This document shows, piece after piece, positions 9,979 through 19,265 of a DNA stretch of 32,382 bases. Source of the stretch: Gammaproteobacteria bacterium (lineage in GTDB: Bacteria > Pseudomonadota > Gammaproteobacteria > SZUA-229); contig WFOC01000116.1 in NCBI GenBank assembly GCA_015488295.1, positions 1-32,382 on the forward strand, written 5' to 3'. The notes under the pieces were generated by a model. The model did not search any database, was not told the DNA's origin, and saw nothing but the letters and a program-made list of their open reading frames with translations. Numbering within the stretch: the first letter of the stretch is position 1; each line of letters starts with the position of its first letter. The position numbers were made by a program, and so were the translations under genes.

Positions 9979-10278
9979 TGATAAACCTTTAGCGAAAACA
10001 GTATGTGTACCCGTTGTATCTTGCGTTATTTGCCTGTGTAGCGCAATTGCCAATCAGAGCGTTTGGCTGCATGTCTGGCTAAAAGCCTGTTGAGCCTGCG
10101 CTGGAACTGCATTGGGCGGTCAGTCCGGCAGCTTTAGGACGGATAAACCGGGAAAGGGTTCGGTTTTTTATAGAAATATCTGTCGCATCTGGTTTCGGGC
10201 AAATGCCGGTTCGGCACGAATTGCAATAATTCACTGATTTCGGCTGTTGAAAGTACACATTTTTATCAAACTTTGCTG

Positions 10279-10284
10279 TATAAT
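10279..10284 (+). promoter_or_regulatory. Candidate -10 box for the EF-G paralogue
   Basis: TATAAT ~133 nt upstream of the start; implies a long 5' leader. Confidence 0.4.
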
Positions 10285-10416
10285 TCGCCGGCTAAATTAA
10301 TCCTGATTGGTGTCATCGAAAGCCGGTCGTCTGAAAGCTGTTTTGTAGTGCTTGCTTTATCAGGATTGCGATTTTAACAATTTTAATTTAATGCATACAT
10401 TACGAGTAGTAGAGCC

Positions 10417-12507
10417 ATGGCAGACGTAGACCTAAGTAAATACAGAAATATCGGAATTTTCGCCCACGTGGATGCCGGTAAAACGACAACCACTGAACGT
10501 ATCCTGAAACTGACTGGTAAAATTCATAAAACCGGTGAAGTACATGATGGTGAAGCAACCACTGACTTCATGGAGCAGGAACAGGAACGCGGTATTACCA
10601 TTCAGTCTGCGGCCACCAGCTGTGAGTGGAACGGCCACCGTCTGAACATTATTGACACACCGGGACACGTTGACTTCACCATCGAAGTGTATCGTTCGCT
10701 GAAAGTGCTGGACGGCGGCATCGGCGTATTCTGTGGTTCGGGTGGTGTTGAGCCACAATCTGAAACTAACTGGCGTTATGCTAACGAATCAGAAGTTTCA
10801 CGTGTCATCTTTATCAACAAGCTGGACCGTATCGGTGCGGACTTCTACCGCGTGGTAAAACAGGTGGAAGACGTGCTGGGTGCGAACCCGCTGGTTATGG
10901 TACTGCCAATCGGCATCGAAGACGATTTCAAAGGTTGTGTTGACCTGCTGACTCGCAAAGCCTGGATCTGGGACAACGACGCAGACACCACGGCTTACCG
11001 TATCGAAGAGCCACCTGCTGAGATGGCTGACCAGATCGAAGAATGGCGTGAAAAACTGATTGAGACTGCGGTTGAGCAGGATGATGATGTTATGGAGCGT
11101 TACCTGGAAGGCGTAGAGCCGACACCGGAAGAGGTCAAGGCCTGCATCCGTAAGGGCACGCTGACCATGGACTTCTTCCCGACTTACTGTGGTTCTGCGT
11201 TTAAGGACAAAGGTGTGCAGCTGGTGCTGGATGCGGCGGTCGATTACCTGCCTGATCCAACCGAAGTCAAGCCACAGCCTGAAGTGGATCTGGAAGGTAA
11301 CGAGACTGGCGAATACGCTATCGTTGATCCGGACAGACCTTTGCGCGCACTGGCGTTCAAAATTATGGATGACCGTTTCGGCGCACTGACTTTCGTGCGT
11401 ATTTATTCCGGTCGCATGGACAAGGGCATGACCGTGCTTAACACCTTCACCGGCAAAACCGAACGTATCGGCCGTATGGTTGAGATGCACGCCGACGAGC
11501 GCATCGAGTTAGACGGCGCACAGGCGGGTGATATTATCGCTGTGGTCGGCATGAAGAACGTGCAGACCGGTCACACCCTGTGTGATCCGAAAAATCCTGC
11601 GACACTGGAACCAATGGTGTTCCCTGATCCGGTTATTTCGATTTCGATTTCACCAAACGACAAAGGTGCGTCTGAGAAGCTGGGCATCGCGCTGGGCAAG
11701 ATGATCAAAGAAGATCCATCGTTCCGCGTTGAAACCGACGAAGATTCTGGCGAGACCATTCTGAAAGGCATGGGTGAGTTACACCTCGACATCAAGGTCG
11801 ACATCCTGAAACGTACTCACGGTATCGAAGCGACCATCGGTAAACCACAGGTGGCTTATCGCGAAACCATTACCAAACGTGTTGAAGATTCCTACACGCA
11901 CAAGAAACAGTCTGGTGGTTCAGGCCAGTTCGGTAAAATCGATTACATCATCGAGCCGGGCGAGCCGGGCAGTGGTTACGAGTTTGAGTCAACGGTTACC
12001 GGTGGTAACGTGCCACGTGAGTTCTGGCCTGCGATTGAAAAAGGCTTCGAGAAAATGTCAGAGCACGGTGTGCTTGCCGGCTTCCCGTGTCTGGACTTTA
12101 AGGTAACACTGGTTGACGGTCAGTTCCACGCGGTGGATTCATCGGCTGTTGCTTTCGAACTGGCAGCGAAAGCCGCTTATCGTCAGTCTATGCCGAAAGC
12201 CGGTCCTCAGTTGATGGAGCCGATCATGAAGGTTGACGTGTTCACACCGGAAGATCATGTGGGTGATGTCATCGGTGACCTGAACCGTCGTCGCGGCATG
12301 ATCAAATCACAGGAAGCCGGTCCAACAGGCGTTCGCATTAAAGCTGAGTGCCCGCTGAGCGAGATGTTTGGTTACATTGGTACACTGCGTACCATGACAT
12401 CCGGACGTGGTCAGTTCTCTATGGAGTTCCTGCATTATGTAGCCGCACCGAAGAACGTTTCTGAAGAAGTGATTAAAGAAGTGAAGGAACGCGAAGCAGC
12501 CAAGTAA
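10417..12507 (+). CDS. fusA: Elongation factor G (paralogue-like, outside the str operon)
   Basis: [50 protein letters not shown] domains IV/V; 696 aa. No rpsL/rpsG/tuf neighbours. Confidence 0.93.
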   Translation: MADVDLSKYRNIGIFAHVDAGKTTTTERILKLTGKIHKTGEVHDGEATTDFMEQEQERGITIQSAATSCEWNGHRLNIIDTPGHVDFTIEVYRSLKVLDGGIGVFCGSGGVEPQSETNWRYANESEVSRVIFINKLDRIGADFYRVVKQVEDVLGANPLVMVLPIGIEDDFKGCVDLLTRKAWIWDNDADTTAYRIEEPPAEMADQIEEWREKLIETAVEQDDDVMERYLEGVEPTPEEVKACIRKGTLTMDFFPTYCGSAFKDKGVQLVLDAAVDYLPDPTEVKPQPEVDLEGNETGEYAIVDPDRPLRALAFKIMDDRFGALTFVRIYSGRMDKGMTVLNTFTGKTERIGRMVEMHADERIELDGAQAGDIIAVVGMKNVQTGHTLCDPKNPATLEPMVFPDPVISISISPNDKGASEKLGIALGKMIKEDPSFRVETDEDSGETILKGMGELHLDIKVDILKRTHGIEATIGKPQVAYRETITKRVEDSYTHKKQSGGSGQFGKIDYIIEPGEPGSGYEFESTVTGGNVPREFWPAIEKGFEKMSEHGVLAGFPCLDFKVTLVDGQFHAVDSSAVAFELAAKAAYRQSMPKAGPQLMEPIMKVDVFTPEDHVGDVIGDLNRRRGMIKSQEAGPTGVRIKAECPLSEMFGYIGTLRTMTSGRGQFSMEFLHYVAAPKNVSEEVIKEVKEREAAK

Positions 12508-12525
12508 GCCTGTTTTGAGTTCTTG

Positions 12526-12557
12526 AAAAAAGCCGGCTCTTTTGGGTCGGCTTTTTT
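12526..12557 (+). terminator. Rho-independent terminator after EF-G
   Basis: aaaaaagccggctcttttgggtcggctttttt: AAAAAGCCG/CGGCTTTTT stem followed by T tract. Confidence 0.85.
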
Positions 12558-12584
12558 ATTTGCCAGGACACCTCAGGCTTATAG

Positions 12585-13295
12585 GTGGTCGATGAAATGA
12601 CGATAGATACGAACTGGTTAATTGGTTTGCACATTCCGGCGCAATTGATGCCGGACTTTGTGCTGTGGGGCATGAATATTCTGTTCGCGTGTCTATTGAT
12701 TTTTGCAGCGATGAAAGTGGAATTCAGGCAGTTGCTGAATAACCGGCCGGGGCAGCACGTTTATTTCGGTGCTATGGTGATGCTGCTGTTGCTGTGGGGG
12801 ATCAAGGCCGGTATCTCGCCGGGGCTGGGTTTTCATCACCTGGGTGCAACACTGTTCACCCTGATGTTCGGCTGGCCGCTGGCGGTTATTGGTCTGACAA
12901 CAATCATGCTGGCCTCGGTATTGTTGCAACACAGTGAATTGATCGGCATGGGGGTGAACGGTATGCTGAGTATTGTCATCCCTGTGTTTACAAGCTACAT
13001 GGTGCTGAAGCTGTCGCAAAAATATCTGCCGGATAATTTTTTTATCTATATCTTTGTGGCGGCGTTTTTTGGCGCGGGGATTGCTGTTGCGGCCAGTCGT
13101 TTAACGTCCATTGTATTATTGAGTCTGGTGGGCGCTTATCCGGACGCTAAGTTAATCGAAGAGTCATTGTTGTACACACCGCTGTTCATGTTTCCGGAAA
13201 TGTTTGTTACCGGCATGCTGGTCAGTATTTTTGTTGTCTATAAACCAGACTGGGTTATGACGTTTGATGATGAGCGCTATATCATCGGTAAGTAA
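12585..13295 (+). CDS. CbiM-like energy-coupling-factor type permease / multi-pass membrane protein
   Basis: Multiple TM helices; FHHLGATLFTLMFGWPLAVIG and VNGMLSIVIPVF resemble the CbiM/ECF permease family. GTG start (or ATG at 12597). Confidence 0.6.
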   Translation: MVDEMTIDTNWLIGLHIPAQLMPDFVLWGMNILFACLLIFAAMKVEFRQLLNNRPGQHVYFGAMVMLLLLWGIKAGISPGLGFHHLGATLFTLMFGWPLAVIGLTTIMLASVLLQHSELIGMGVNGMLSIVIPVFTSYMVLKLSQKYLPDNFFIYIFVAAFFGAGIAVAASRLTSIVLLSLVGAYPDAKLIEESLLYTPLFMFPEMFVTGMLVSIFVVYKPDWVMTFDDERYIIGK

Positions 13296-13328
13296 ATCAT
13301 GGTGGGTTTTTACCGGCCTGTACAGGCG

Positions 13329-14561
13329 CTAGGCAGGCTTGAGCAGCGCTGGCAGTGCCGCCGTTAATGCATCGATATGTGCGCGGCTATGCCTGGCTGA
13401 CAATGTTATTCTTAAACGTGAAGTGCCTTTCGGCACCGTCGGCGGGCGGATGGCGGTGACCAGGAAACCGGCATCAAATAATTGCTGGCTGATGCGGACG
13501 GCCTGTTTTTCATCGCCGATGATCAATGGTTGAATGGCTGTTTGCGAGTTTTCGATATTCAGTCCCGTCTGTTCGCAACAGTTTCTGAAATAAGTGATAT
13601 TGCGCTTTAACTTTTGCAGATGCTCAGGCTCGTTCTGTAGAAGTTTCAAACTGCAGCGCGTGGCCTCGGCGATTGCCGCAGGCATGGCGGTGGTGTAAAT
13701 GTAGGTACGCGCCTGCTGGATGATGGTTTCAATCAGTGCGTCGCTGCCCGCGATGAAAGCGCCTGCCGTGCCCATGGCTTTGCCCAGGGTCGCCATGTAG
13801 ATGGGTACATCGTTGTTGCTTAATGAGAAATGCTGCAGGCAGCCTTTGCCGGTTTCACCCAGTGTGCCAAAACCGTGGGCATCGTCCACCATCAACCAGC
13901 TGTCGCTGGTTTTGCACAGTGTGGCTAATGCGGGCAGGTTGGCGATGTCACCGTCCATGCTGAAAACGCCATCGGTCAAAATTAGTTTTTCAGCGGTGGG
14001 TTTTTCTACTTTGCTGATTTTTTGTTGCAGGCTGTCTACATTATTATGCAGGTAACGCTGAAAACGCGCGCCACTGATCAGGCCGCCGTCGATCAGTGAA
14101 GCGTGGTTTAAACGGTCTTCAAAAACAAAATCATTTTTATCGAGCAGTGCCTGGCACAGGCCAAGGTTTGCCATGTAGCCGGTGGAAAACAAAATGGCGC
14201 GTGGATAACCGGTGAATTCAGCCAGTTCCTGTTCGAGCTGATGGTGTGCCATGGTGTGGCCGTTGACCAGGTGAGCAGAGCCGCTGCCGACACCGTATTT
14301 TTTTATGGCATCACAGGTGGTTTGTTTTAGCTGCGGGTGGTTGGCAAAGCCGAGATAATCGTTGCTGCAAAAACTGATAACATTTTTGTTTTCAAAAATT
14401 ATCTCTGCCTGTTGCGGGCTGTTGATGATGCGGCGCTTGCGATAACGATGCTGTCGTTTTTTTTCTTCCAGTGCCGGGCGCAGGTTTTTCAAGAGAGGCA
14501 GTACTGTAAAAAAGCGGGGCTTATCCGCAGGCGCAGGCCGATTGTTTGCCTTTGGTTTCAA
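13329..14561 (-). CDS. bioF: 8-amino-7-oxononanoate synthase
   Basis: [57 protein letters not shown]. Start uncertain: listed start overlaps bioB by 41 nt. Confidence 0.93.
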   Translation of the reverse strand: MKPKANNRPAPADKPRFFTVLPLLKNLRPALEEKKRQHRYRKRRIINSPQQAEIIFENKNVISFCSNDYLGFANHPQLKQTTCDAIKKYGVGSGSAHLVNGHTMAHHQLEQELAEFTGYPRAILFSTGYMANLGLCQALLDKNDFVFEDRLNHASLIDGGLISGARFQRYLHNNVDSLQQKISKVEKPTAEKLILTDGVFSMDGDIANLPALATLCKTSDSWLMVDDAHGFGTLGETGKGCLQHFSLSNNDVPIYMATLGKAMGTAGAFIAGSDALIETIIQQARTYIYTTAMPAAIAEATRCSLKLLQNEPEHLQKLKRNITYFRNCCEQTGLNIENSQTAIQPLIIGDEKQAVRISQQLFDAGFLVTAIRPPTVPKGTSRLRITLSARHSRAHIDALTAALPALLKPA

Positions 14562-15525
14562 AAACCTGTTTGGTGTTCAGGCCCAGTTTGGCGAACAGTT
14601 GCTGGTCATGGCTTTCGTCCGGGTTATCTGTGGTTAATAAACGGTCGCCATAGAAGATGGAATTAGCACCGGCAAGAAAACACAGCGCCTGGGTTTCATC
14701 CGACATTTCAGTACGGCCGGCAGACAGCCGCACCACCGATGCCGGCATGATGATACGCGCCGCCGCGACAGTACGGACAAATTCCAGCGCTTCGATTTCA
14801 TCAACGCCGTGCAGTGGTGTACCTTCGACCTGTACCAGCATGTTGATCGGCACGCTGTCCGGGTGTTGTGGCAGATTGGCAAGTTGCTGCAGAAGTGAAA
14901 CGCGATCCTCGCGCTTTTCACCCATGCCCAGAATGCCGCCGCTGCAGACGTTGATGTTGGCGGCGCGCACGTGCGCCAGCGTGTCCAGGCGATCCTGATA
15001 GGTGCGGGTGGTGATGATGTCGCCGTAGTGTTCGGGCGAGGTATCGAGGTTGTGATTGTAATAATCCAGCCCGGCCTGTTTTAAGCGCTGGCTTTGTTTT
15101 TCGGTGAGCATGCCCAGTGTGACACAGGTTTCCATGCCGATGTTTTTTACAGCAGTGATCATGTCGATCACTTTATCCAGGTTTTTATCGGTCGGGTTGC
15201 GCCAGGCTGCGCCCATGCAGAAGCGGTGGGCACCGTTGTTTTTCGCCTGCTGTGCTTTTTCGATGACCTCGTCCAGCGGCAACAAACGCTCGCGTTCGAC
15301 TTCGGCATCGTTCTTCGAACTTTGCGAACAGTAGCCGCAATCTTCCGGACAGGCACCGGTTTTGATGCTGAGCAGGGTGCTGACCTGCACCTGATTGGGG
15401 TCGAAATTTTGCCGGTGAATACTTTGTGCCTGAAATAACAGGTCGTTAAAAGGCAGTTCGAACAGGGCGGAAATTTCCTGTTTTGACCAGTCGTGGCGTA
15501 ATGCAGGCTTGCTTGTTTCTGACAT
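14521..15525 (-). CDS. bioB: Biotin synthase (radical SAM)
   Basis: [16 protein letters not shown] cluster motif; [31 protein letters not shown]. Confidence 0.97.
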   Translation of the reverse strand: MSETSKPALRHDWSKQEISALFELPFNDLLFQAQSIHRQNFDPNQVQVSTLLSIKTGACPEDCGYCSQSSKNDAEVERERLLPLDEVIEKAQQAKNNGAHRFCMGAAWRNPTDKNLDKVIDMITAVKNIGMETCVTLGMLTEKQSQRLKQAGLDYYNHNLDTSPEHYGDIITTRTYQDRLDTLAHVRAANINVCSGGILGMGEKREDRVSLLQQLANLPQHPDSVPINMLVQVEGTPLHGVDEIEALEFVRTVAAARIIMPASVVRLSAGRTEMSDETQALCFLAGANSIFYGDRLLTTDNPDESHDQQLFAKLGLNTKQVFETKGKQSACACG

Positions 15526-15584
15526 GATGAGTGCTTCTGGCTTATAATTAAGGCTATTTTACACTACACGGATGAGTAGCCAAA

Positions 15585-16307
15585 ATGGAACTTGCGCCGC
15601 CCACGATATTAAAAACCCTGTTATCAGGGCTTTTTCCGTCACGATGTATTTTCTGCCAGCAGACAACAGGGCGTGAGCTTGATGTTTGCCCGGCCTGTTA
15701 TGACGCATTGCCGCACAATCAAACCTGTTGCGTACGCTGCGCCCTGCCGTTGGCGGAGGATATTAACCACGCTGTGTTGTGCGGGCGCTGTATCAAAAAG
15801 CGGCCAGCGTTTGATTACGCTTACAGCCCGTTTCGCTACGAGAATGAAATCATCACTCTGGTGCATCAGCTGAAATTTTCTGAAAAAATTCGTTTTTCAC
15901 GAAGTATCGGCGAAATGCTGTGGCAGCATTTTTCGACTACGGGCGAGCGTCCGGATTGTCTGCTGCCGGTAGCGCTGCACAAATCACGTATGCGCCAGCG
16001 TGGTTTTAACCAGTCGATAGAAATCGCCCGTGTGCTGGCAAAAAAACTGGCGATACCGATTGAGCATACCGCTATCGAGCGCCAGCGAAGCACCGTTGCA
16101 CAGACCGGTCTGAGTGCAAAACAGCGACAGAAAAATATCTGCGGTGCGTTTGCCGTGGTCGGTGAGTTGCATTATAAACACGTGCTGATTATTGATGATG
16201 TCATGACCACCGGTGCTACGGTCAACGAGCTGGCGAAGTTGCTGAAAAAACATAATGTCGAACGTGTCGGCGTGCTGAGTATTGCGCGTGCGCCGGTGAA
16301 GAAATAG
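15585..16307 (+). CDS. comF: ComF family amidophosphoribosyltransferase-like protein
   Basis: Cys-rich N-terminus (CIFCQQ, CPACYDALP, CVRCALPL, CGRC); MRQRGFNQS; VLIIDDVMTTGATVNELAKLL PRPP motif. Confidence 0.9.
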   Translation: MELAPPTILKTLLSGLFPSRCIFCQQTTGRELDVCPACYDALPHNQTCCVRCALPLAEDINHAVLCGRCIKKRPAFDYAYSPFRYENEIITLVHQLKFSEKIRFSRSIGEMLWQHFSTTGERPDCLLPVALHKSRMRQRGFNQSIEIARVLAKKLAIPIEHTAIERQRSTVAQTGLSAKQRQKNICGAFAVVGELHYKHVLIIDDVMTTGATVNELAKLLKKHNVERVGVLSIARAPVKK

Positions 16308-16495
16308 TTAAATGTTTTATTTGAAAAATGTGTGAATAGCACGTAATAACCTGGTTCTTGTGACGCTCTAGTTTTTTTAACACCCTAGTTCACCACGTAA
16401 CGGACATTGGGGGAATTACACCGAAGACTAAAAATCGGCCGAAGCAGACCTTCAAATTAGGTCTCAATATCAATAATCGTGGTCTGTCCCCGATT

Positions 16496-16564
16496 GTTTC
16501 CGTTCTCAACCCAATTTCATTGTCTGAAAAAAATTTCACAATGTCGCCTATGTGTTGCATCCGG
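16496..16564. repeat. Degenerate direct repeat flanking the toxin-antitoxin pair, left copy
   Basis: gtttcc..aatttcattgtctgaaaaaa..caatgtcgcctatgtgttgcatccgg; aligns with indels to 17260-17325. Confidence 0.5.
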
Positions 16565-16722
16565 TAGTAAAACTGGAAGTGATTTAGAGACTGGACCAGG
16601 ATTAAGATAAGTCATTGAATTCAGAGGTGTATTTATTTTGTCTAAACAGGACTATCAGATGGTATTAAAAAATCCGTGAATAAGTGATATGCTTATTTCA
16701 TAACGAAACGAGATCAAAGTTT

Positions 16723-16911
16723 ATGGCTACTGTTATGCATGATGTAAAAGAACTGGTCAATCATTTGCCGGATGATGCCAGTATTGAAGACGTGCAATAC
16801 CATCTATATGTATTGGAAAAAATTCGCAAAGGACGTGATGACATTAGCAACGGTCGTCATTTCACGACTGAGCAGGCCAGGGAGCATTTAAGTCGATGGC
16901 TCAAGCCATAA
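16723..16911 (+). CDS. Putative antitoxin
   Basis: Small ORF (MATVMHDVKELVNHLPDDASIEDVQYHLYVLEKIRKGRDDI...) overlapping a RelE/ParE toxin by 16 nt. Confidence 0.75.
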   Translation: MATVMHDVKELVNHLPDDASIEDVQYHLYVLEKIRKGRDDISNGRHFTTEQAREHLSRWLKP

Positions 16912-17207
16912 TCTGGTCAAAGGAGTCACTGGACGATATAGATAACATTGCACAATACATCAGCCGTGGTTCGCTCTACCATGCGCAACAGGTCGTTGAG
17001 CACATTTTTGAGCGTGGCGATAAGTTGCCAGAGCAACCTGAATCCGGACGGAAAGTACCCGAACTGAATGATCCACTGGTACGGGAATGCTTTATTTATA
17101 GTTATCGACTGATTTATGAAATCAAAGAAGCTGATATTACCATTCCGGGCGTAATTCACGGGCGACGGTTGCTTGAGTCCGTTGAGCGATTTGATTCATC
17201 ACTGTAA
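16896..17207 (+). CDS. RelE/ParE-superfamily toxin
   Basis: WSKESLDDIDNIAQYI, ESGRKVPELNDPLVRECFIYSYRLIYEI, IHGRRLL: ParE-like pattern. Confidence 0.85.
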   Translation: MAQAIIWSKESLDDIDNIAQYISRGSLYHAQQVVEHIFERGDKLPEQPESGRKVPELNDPLVRECFIYSYRLIYEIKEADITIPGVIHGRRLLESVERFDSSL

Positions 17208-17259
17208 ACTGTTAGAACAATCCCCCAACGTTGTAAATAAAACTACCTCCTGCCTGAAC

Positions 17260-17325
17260 GTTTCCTTTGGCGAAAATTTCGATTGTTGAAAAAGCCGCTT
17301 AACGTCTCTTATGTGTTGTTGCGGG
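17260..17325. repeat. Degenerate direct repeat flanking the toxin-antitoxin pair, right copy
   Basis: gtttccttt..aatttcgattgttgaaaaa..taacgtctcttatgtgttgttgcggg. Confidence 0.5.
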
Positions 17326-17384
17326 ACACTACATCAATTGGAACTATTGGTTAATAAAACAGTGCTTATAACTTTCTCAAGCCG

Positions 17385-18479
17385 TTAAGTAACAGCCGCA
17401 AACTGATAATCCAGAAACACACCAACAAATAACACCAGCCCGAACCAGTTATTGTTTAAAAAGGCTTTAAAGCAAAGCTCGCGTTTTCGATCCTTGATCA
17501 GGTATTGCTGGTAGATGGCGAATACACTGGCGGCGGTGACACCGAGATAGTAGAAGCCGCTTAATTCTGCACGGTGCCCGATCAGTAATAAATCCAGGAT
17601 GAGCAGGATTTGTATTATGCCGATGATTAGCTTGTCCTGATTGCCGAACAGGATGGCGGTGGATTTAACACCGATTTTTATGTCGTCATCGTAGTCCACC
17701 ATGGCATACATGGTGTCGTAGGCAGTGGCCCACAGGATGGTGGCGAGAAAGATCAGCCAGGTGACGGCGGTAATCTCGTTTGCCTGTGCGGTATAGGCCA
17801 TCGGTGCCGACCAGCCAAAAGCTGCACCCAGATGCACCTGCGGCAGATAGTGGTAGCGTTTCATGAAAGGATAACTGGCAGCGAGGGCGATGCCGCCAAG
17901 TGACATCCAGATGGTCAGCTCATTCATGAACAAGACTAAAATGAATGCGATCAGACTGAGCGAGGCGAATACCAGCAGGGTCTCTTTTTCGGTGATCTGT
18001 CCCGAAGCAAGCGGGCGCTGTTTTGTGCGCGCCACTTTGCCATCGATATGGCGGTCGGCGTAATCATTTATTGCGCAGCCGGCAGAGCGCATCAGGATAA
18101 CTCCCATCACAAAAACAAACAGCACCAGCGGATCCGGCCAGCCTTCGGCGGCGATCCACAATGCGATCAGGGTTGGCCACAGCAGTAAAAGAATGCCGAT
18201 GGGTTTGTCCAGTCGCACCAGCCGCGCATAGAGTACGGCTTTTTTATAAAGTGAACTTTGCTGAAATGTTGCAAGCCCCTGCCGGGCACTTTTATTCAGA
18301 GCGCAAAAAAATGCCTCGGCCCTGTCGAGCAGAGGGTGTCGTGCCAGAGCATCGATCAGTTGATCAATTTTTTTGAGCAGTGTTTTGCCCGCCCGCCCGA
18401 TGTTTTTTACAGTAGTGAGCAGGCTGGATAATGCAGCGTTTGTCTTCATCGAAGGCGATTTTACCTGATTTGAAATCAT
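17385..18479 (-). CDS. ubiA: 4-hydroxybenzoate octaprenyltransferase, with N-terminal extension
   Basis: RLDKPIGILLLLWPTLIALWIAAEG, RSAGCAINDYADRHIDGKVARTKQRPLASG, YDTMYAMVDYDDDIKIGVKSTAILFG. Confidence 0.93.
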   Translation of the reverse strand: MISNQVKSPSMKTNAALSSLLTTVKNIGRAGKTLLKKIDQLIDALARHPLLDRAEAFFCALNKSARQGLATFQQSSLYKKAVLYARLVRLDKPIGILLLLWPTLIALWIAAEGWPDPLVLFVFVMGVILMRSAGCAINDYADRHIDGKVARTKQRPLASGQITEKETLLVFASLSLIAFILVLFMNELTIWMSLGGIALAASYPFMKRYHYLPQVHLGAAFGWSAPMAYTAQANEITAVTWLIFLATILWATAYDTMYAMVDYDDDIKIGVKSTAILFGNQDKLIIGIIQILLILDLLLIGHRAELSGFYYLGVTAASVFAIYQQYLIKDRKRELCFKAFLNNNWFGLVLFVGVFLDYQFAAVT

Positions 18480-18545
18480 TAAATCAGGCGTAATCGGTGT
18501 TATAGTTTTAATCTGTTATTAATCGCTTTTAAACCAGATTTAGTC

Positions 18546-19076
18546 ATGAAAAATATTCGCAGTTTTGAAAATTTTACGCCGCAGATAGACGAAACTGTTT
18601 TTGTCGATGACAGTGCCGTGGTCACCGGCAACGTCAGCATTGGTGAAGACAGTTCGGTGTGGCCATGCTGTTCCATCCGTGGTGACATTCATACCATAAC
18701 CATCGGCGTACGCACTAACATTCAGGATGGCAGCATCCTGCACGTCACGCACGACAGCGAGTATGCACCCGGCGGTTTTGGCCTGACCGTGGGTGATGAC
18801 GTGACCGTGGGACATAACGTGGTGCTACACGCCTGCACGGTGGAAGATCTATGCCTGATCGGCATGGGATCGGTGGTGCTCGACGGTGCGCTGGTGCAGT
18901 CGGGCGCGATGGTCGGTGCTGGCAGCCTGGTGCCGCCCAACAAGGTGCTGGAAGGTGGTTATATGTGGCTGGGCAGCCCGGTAAAACGTGTGCGTGAGCT
19001 GACAGATAAAGAAAAGTCATTCCTCAAATATTCCGCGCAGCAGTATGTGAAGCTGAAAAATCGCCACGCTGGTTAA
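18546..19076 (+). CDS. Gamma carbonic anhydrase family protein (left-handed beta-helix hexapeptide repeat)
   Basis: DDSAVVTGNVSIGEDSSVWPCCSIRGDIHTITIGVRTNIQDGSILHVTHDS; VGHNVVLHACTVED; IGMGSVVLDGA. Confidence 0.9.
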   Translation: MKNIRSFENFTPQIDETVFVDDSAVVTGNVSIGEDSSVWPCCSIRGDIHTITIGVRTNIQDGSILHVTHDSEYAPGGFGLTVGDDVTVGHNVVLHACTVEDLCLIGMGSVVLDGALVQSGAMVGAGSLVPPNKVLEGGYMWLGSPVKRVRELTDKEKSFLKYSAQQYVKLKNRHAG

Positions 19077-19265
19077 ATTGGATTATTTTTTAAGTGCTTG
19101 ATTAGCCTGCTGTTTGCCAGAACGATGGCAGACAGTGCCGGCGAGCGCCAAAAAACCATCCGCCTGTCGATTTTTTGACAGCGGGCGCTGTATTCGATGA
19201 TGAGTGGACTATACTCACGGCTATGTATATTTGTAACTCTTTGATTGATTTTGGAATAAGTCCCG

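Noticed and set aside
10798-11490. 230-aa minus-strand ORF within EF-G
   Set aside because: Antisense to a strongly conserved gene; shadow ORF from codon bias, no recognisable family motifs.
15526-15584. Looked for a BirA operator between bioB and the comF-like gene
   Set aside because: No clear TTGTAAAC-type inverted operator was readable; the region is short and AT-rich only.
16320-17390. Considered an integron attC cassette around the toxin-antitoxin pair
   Set aside because: No convincing RYYYAAC/GTTRRRY core pairs or attC secondary structure, and no integrase; only degenerate direct repeats are supported.
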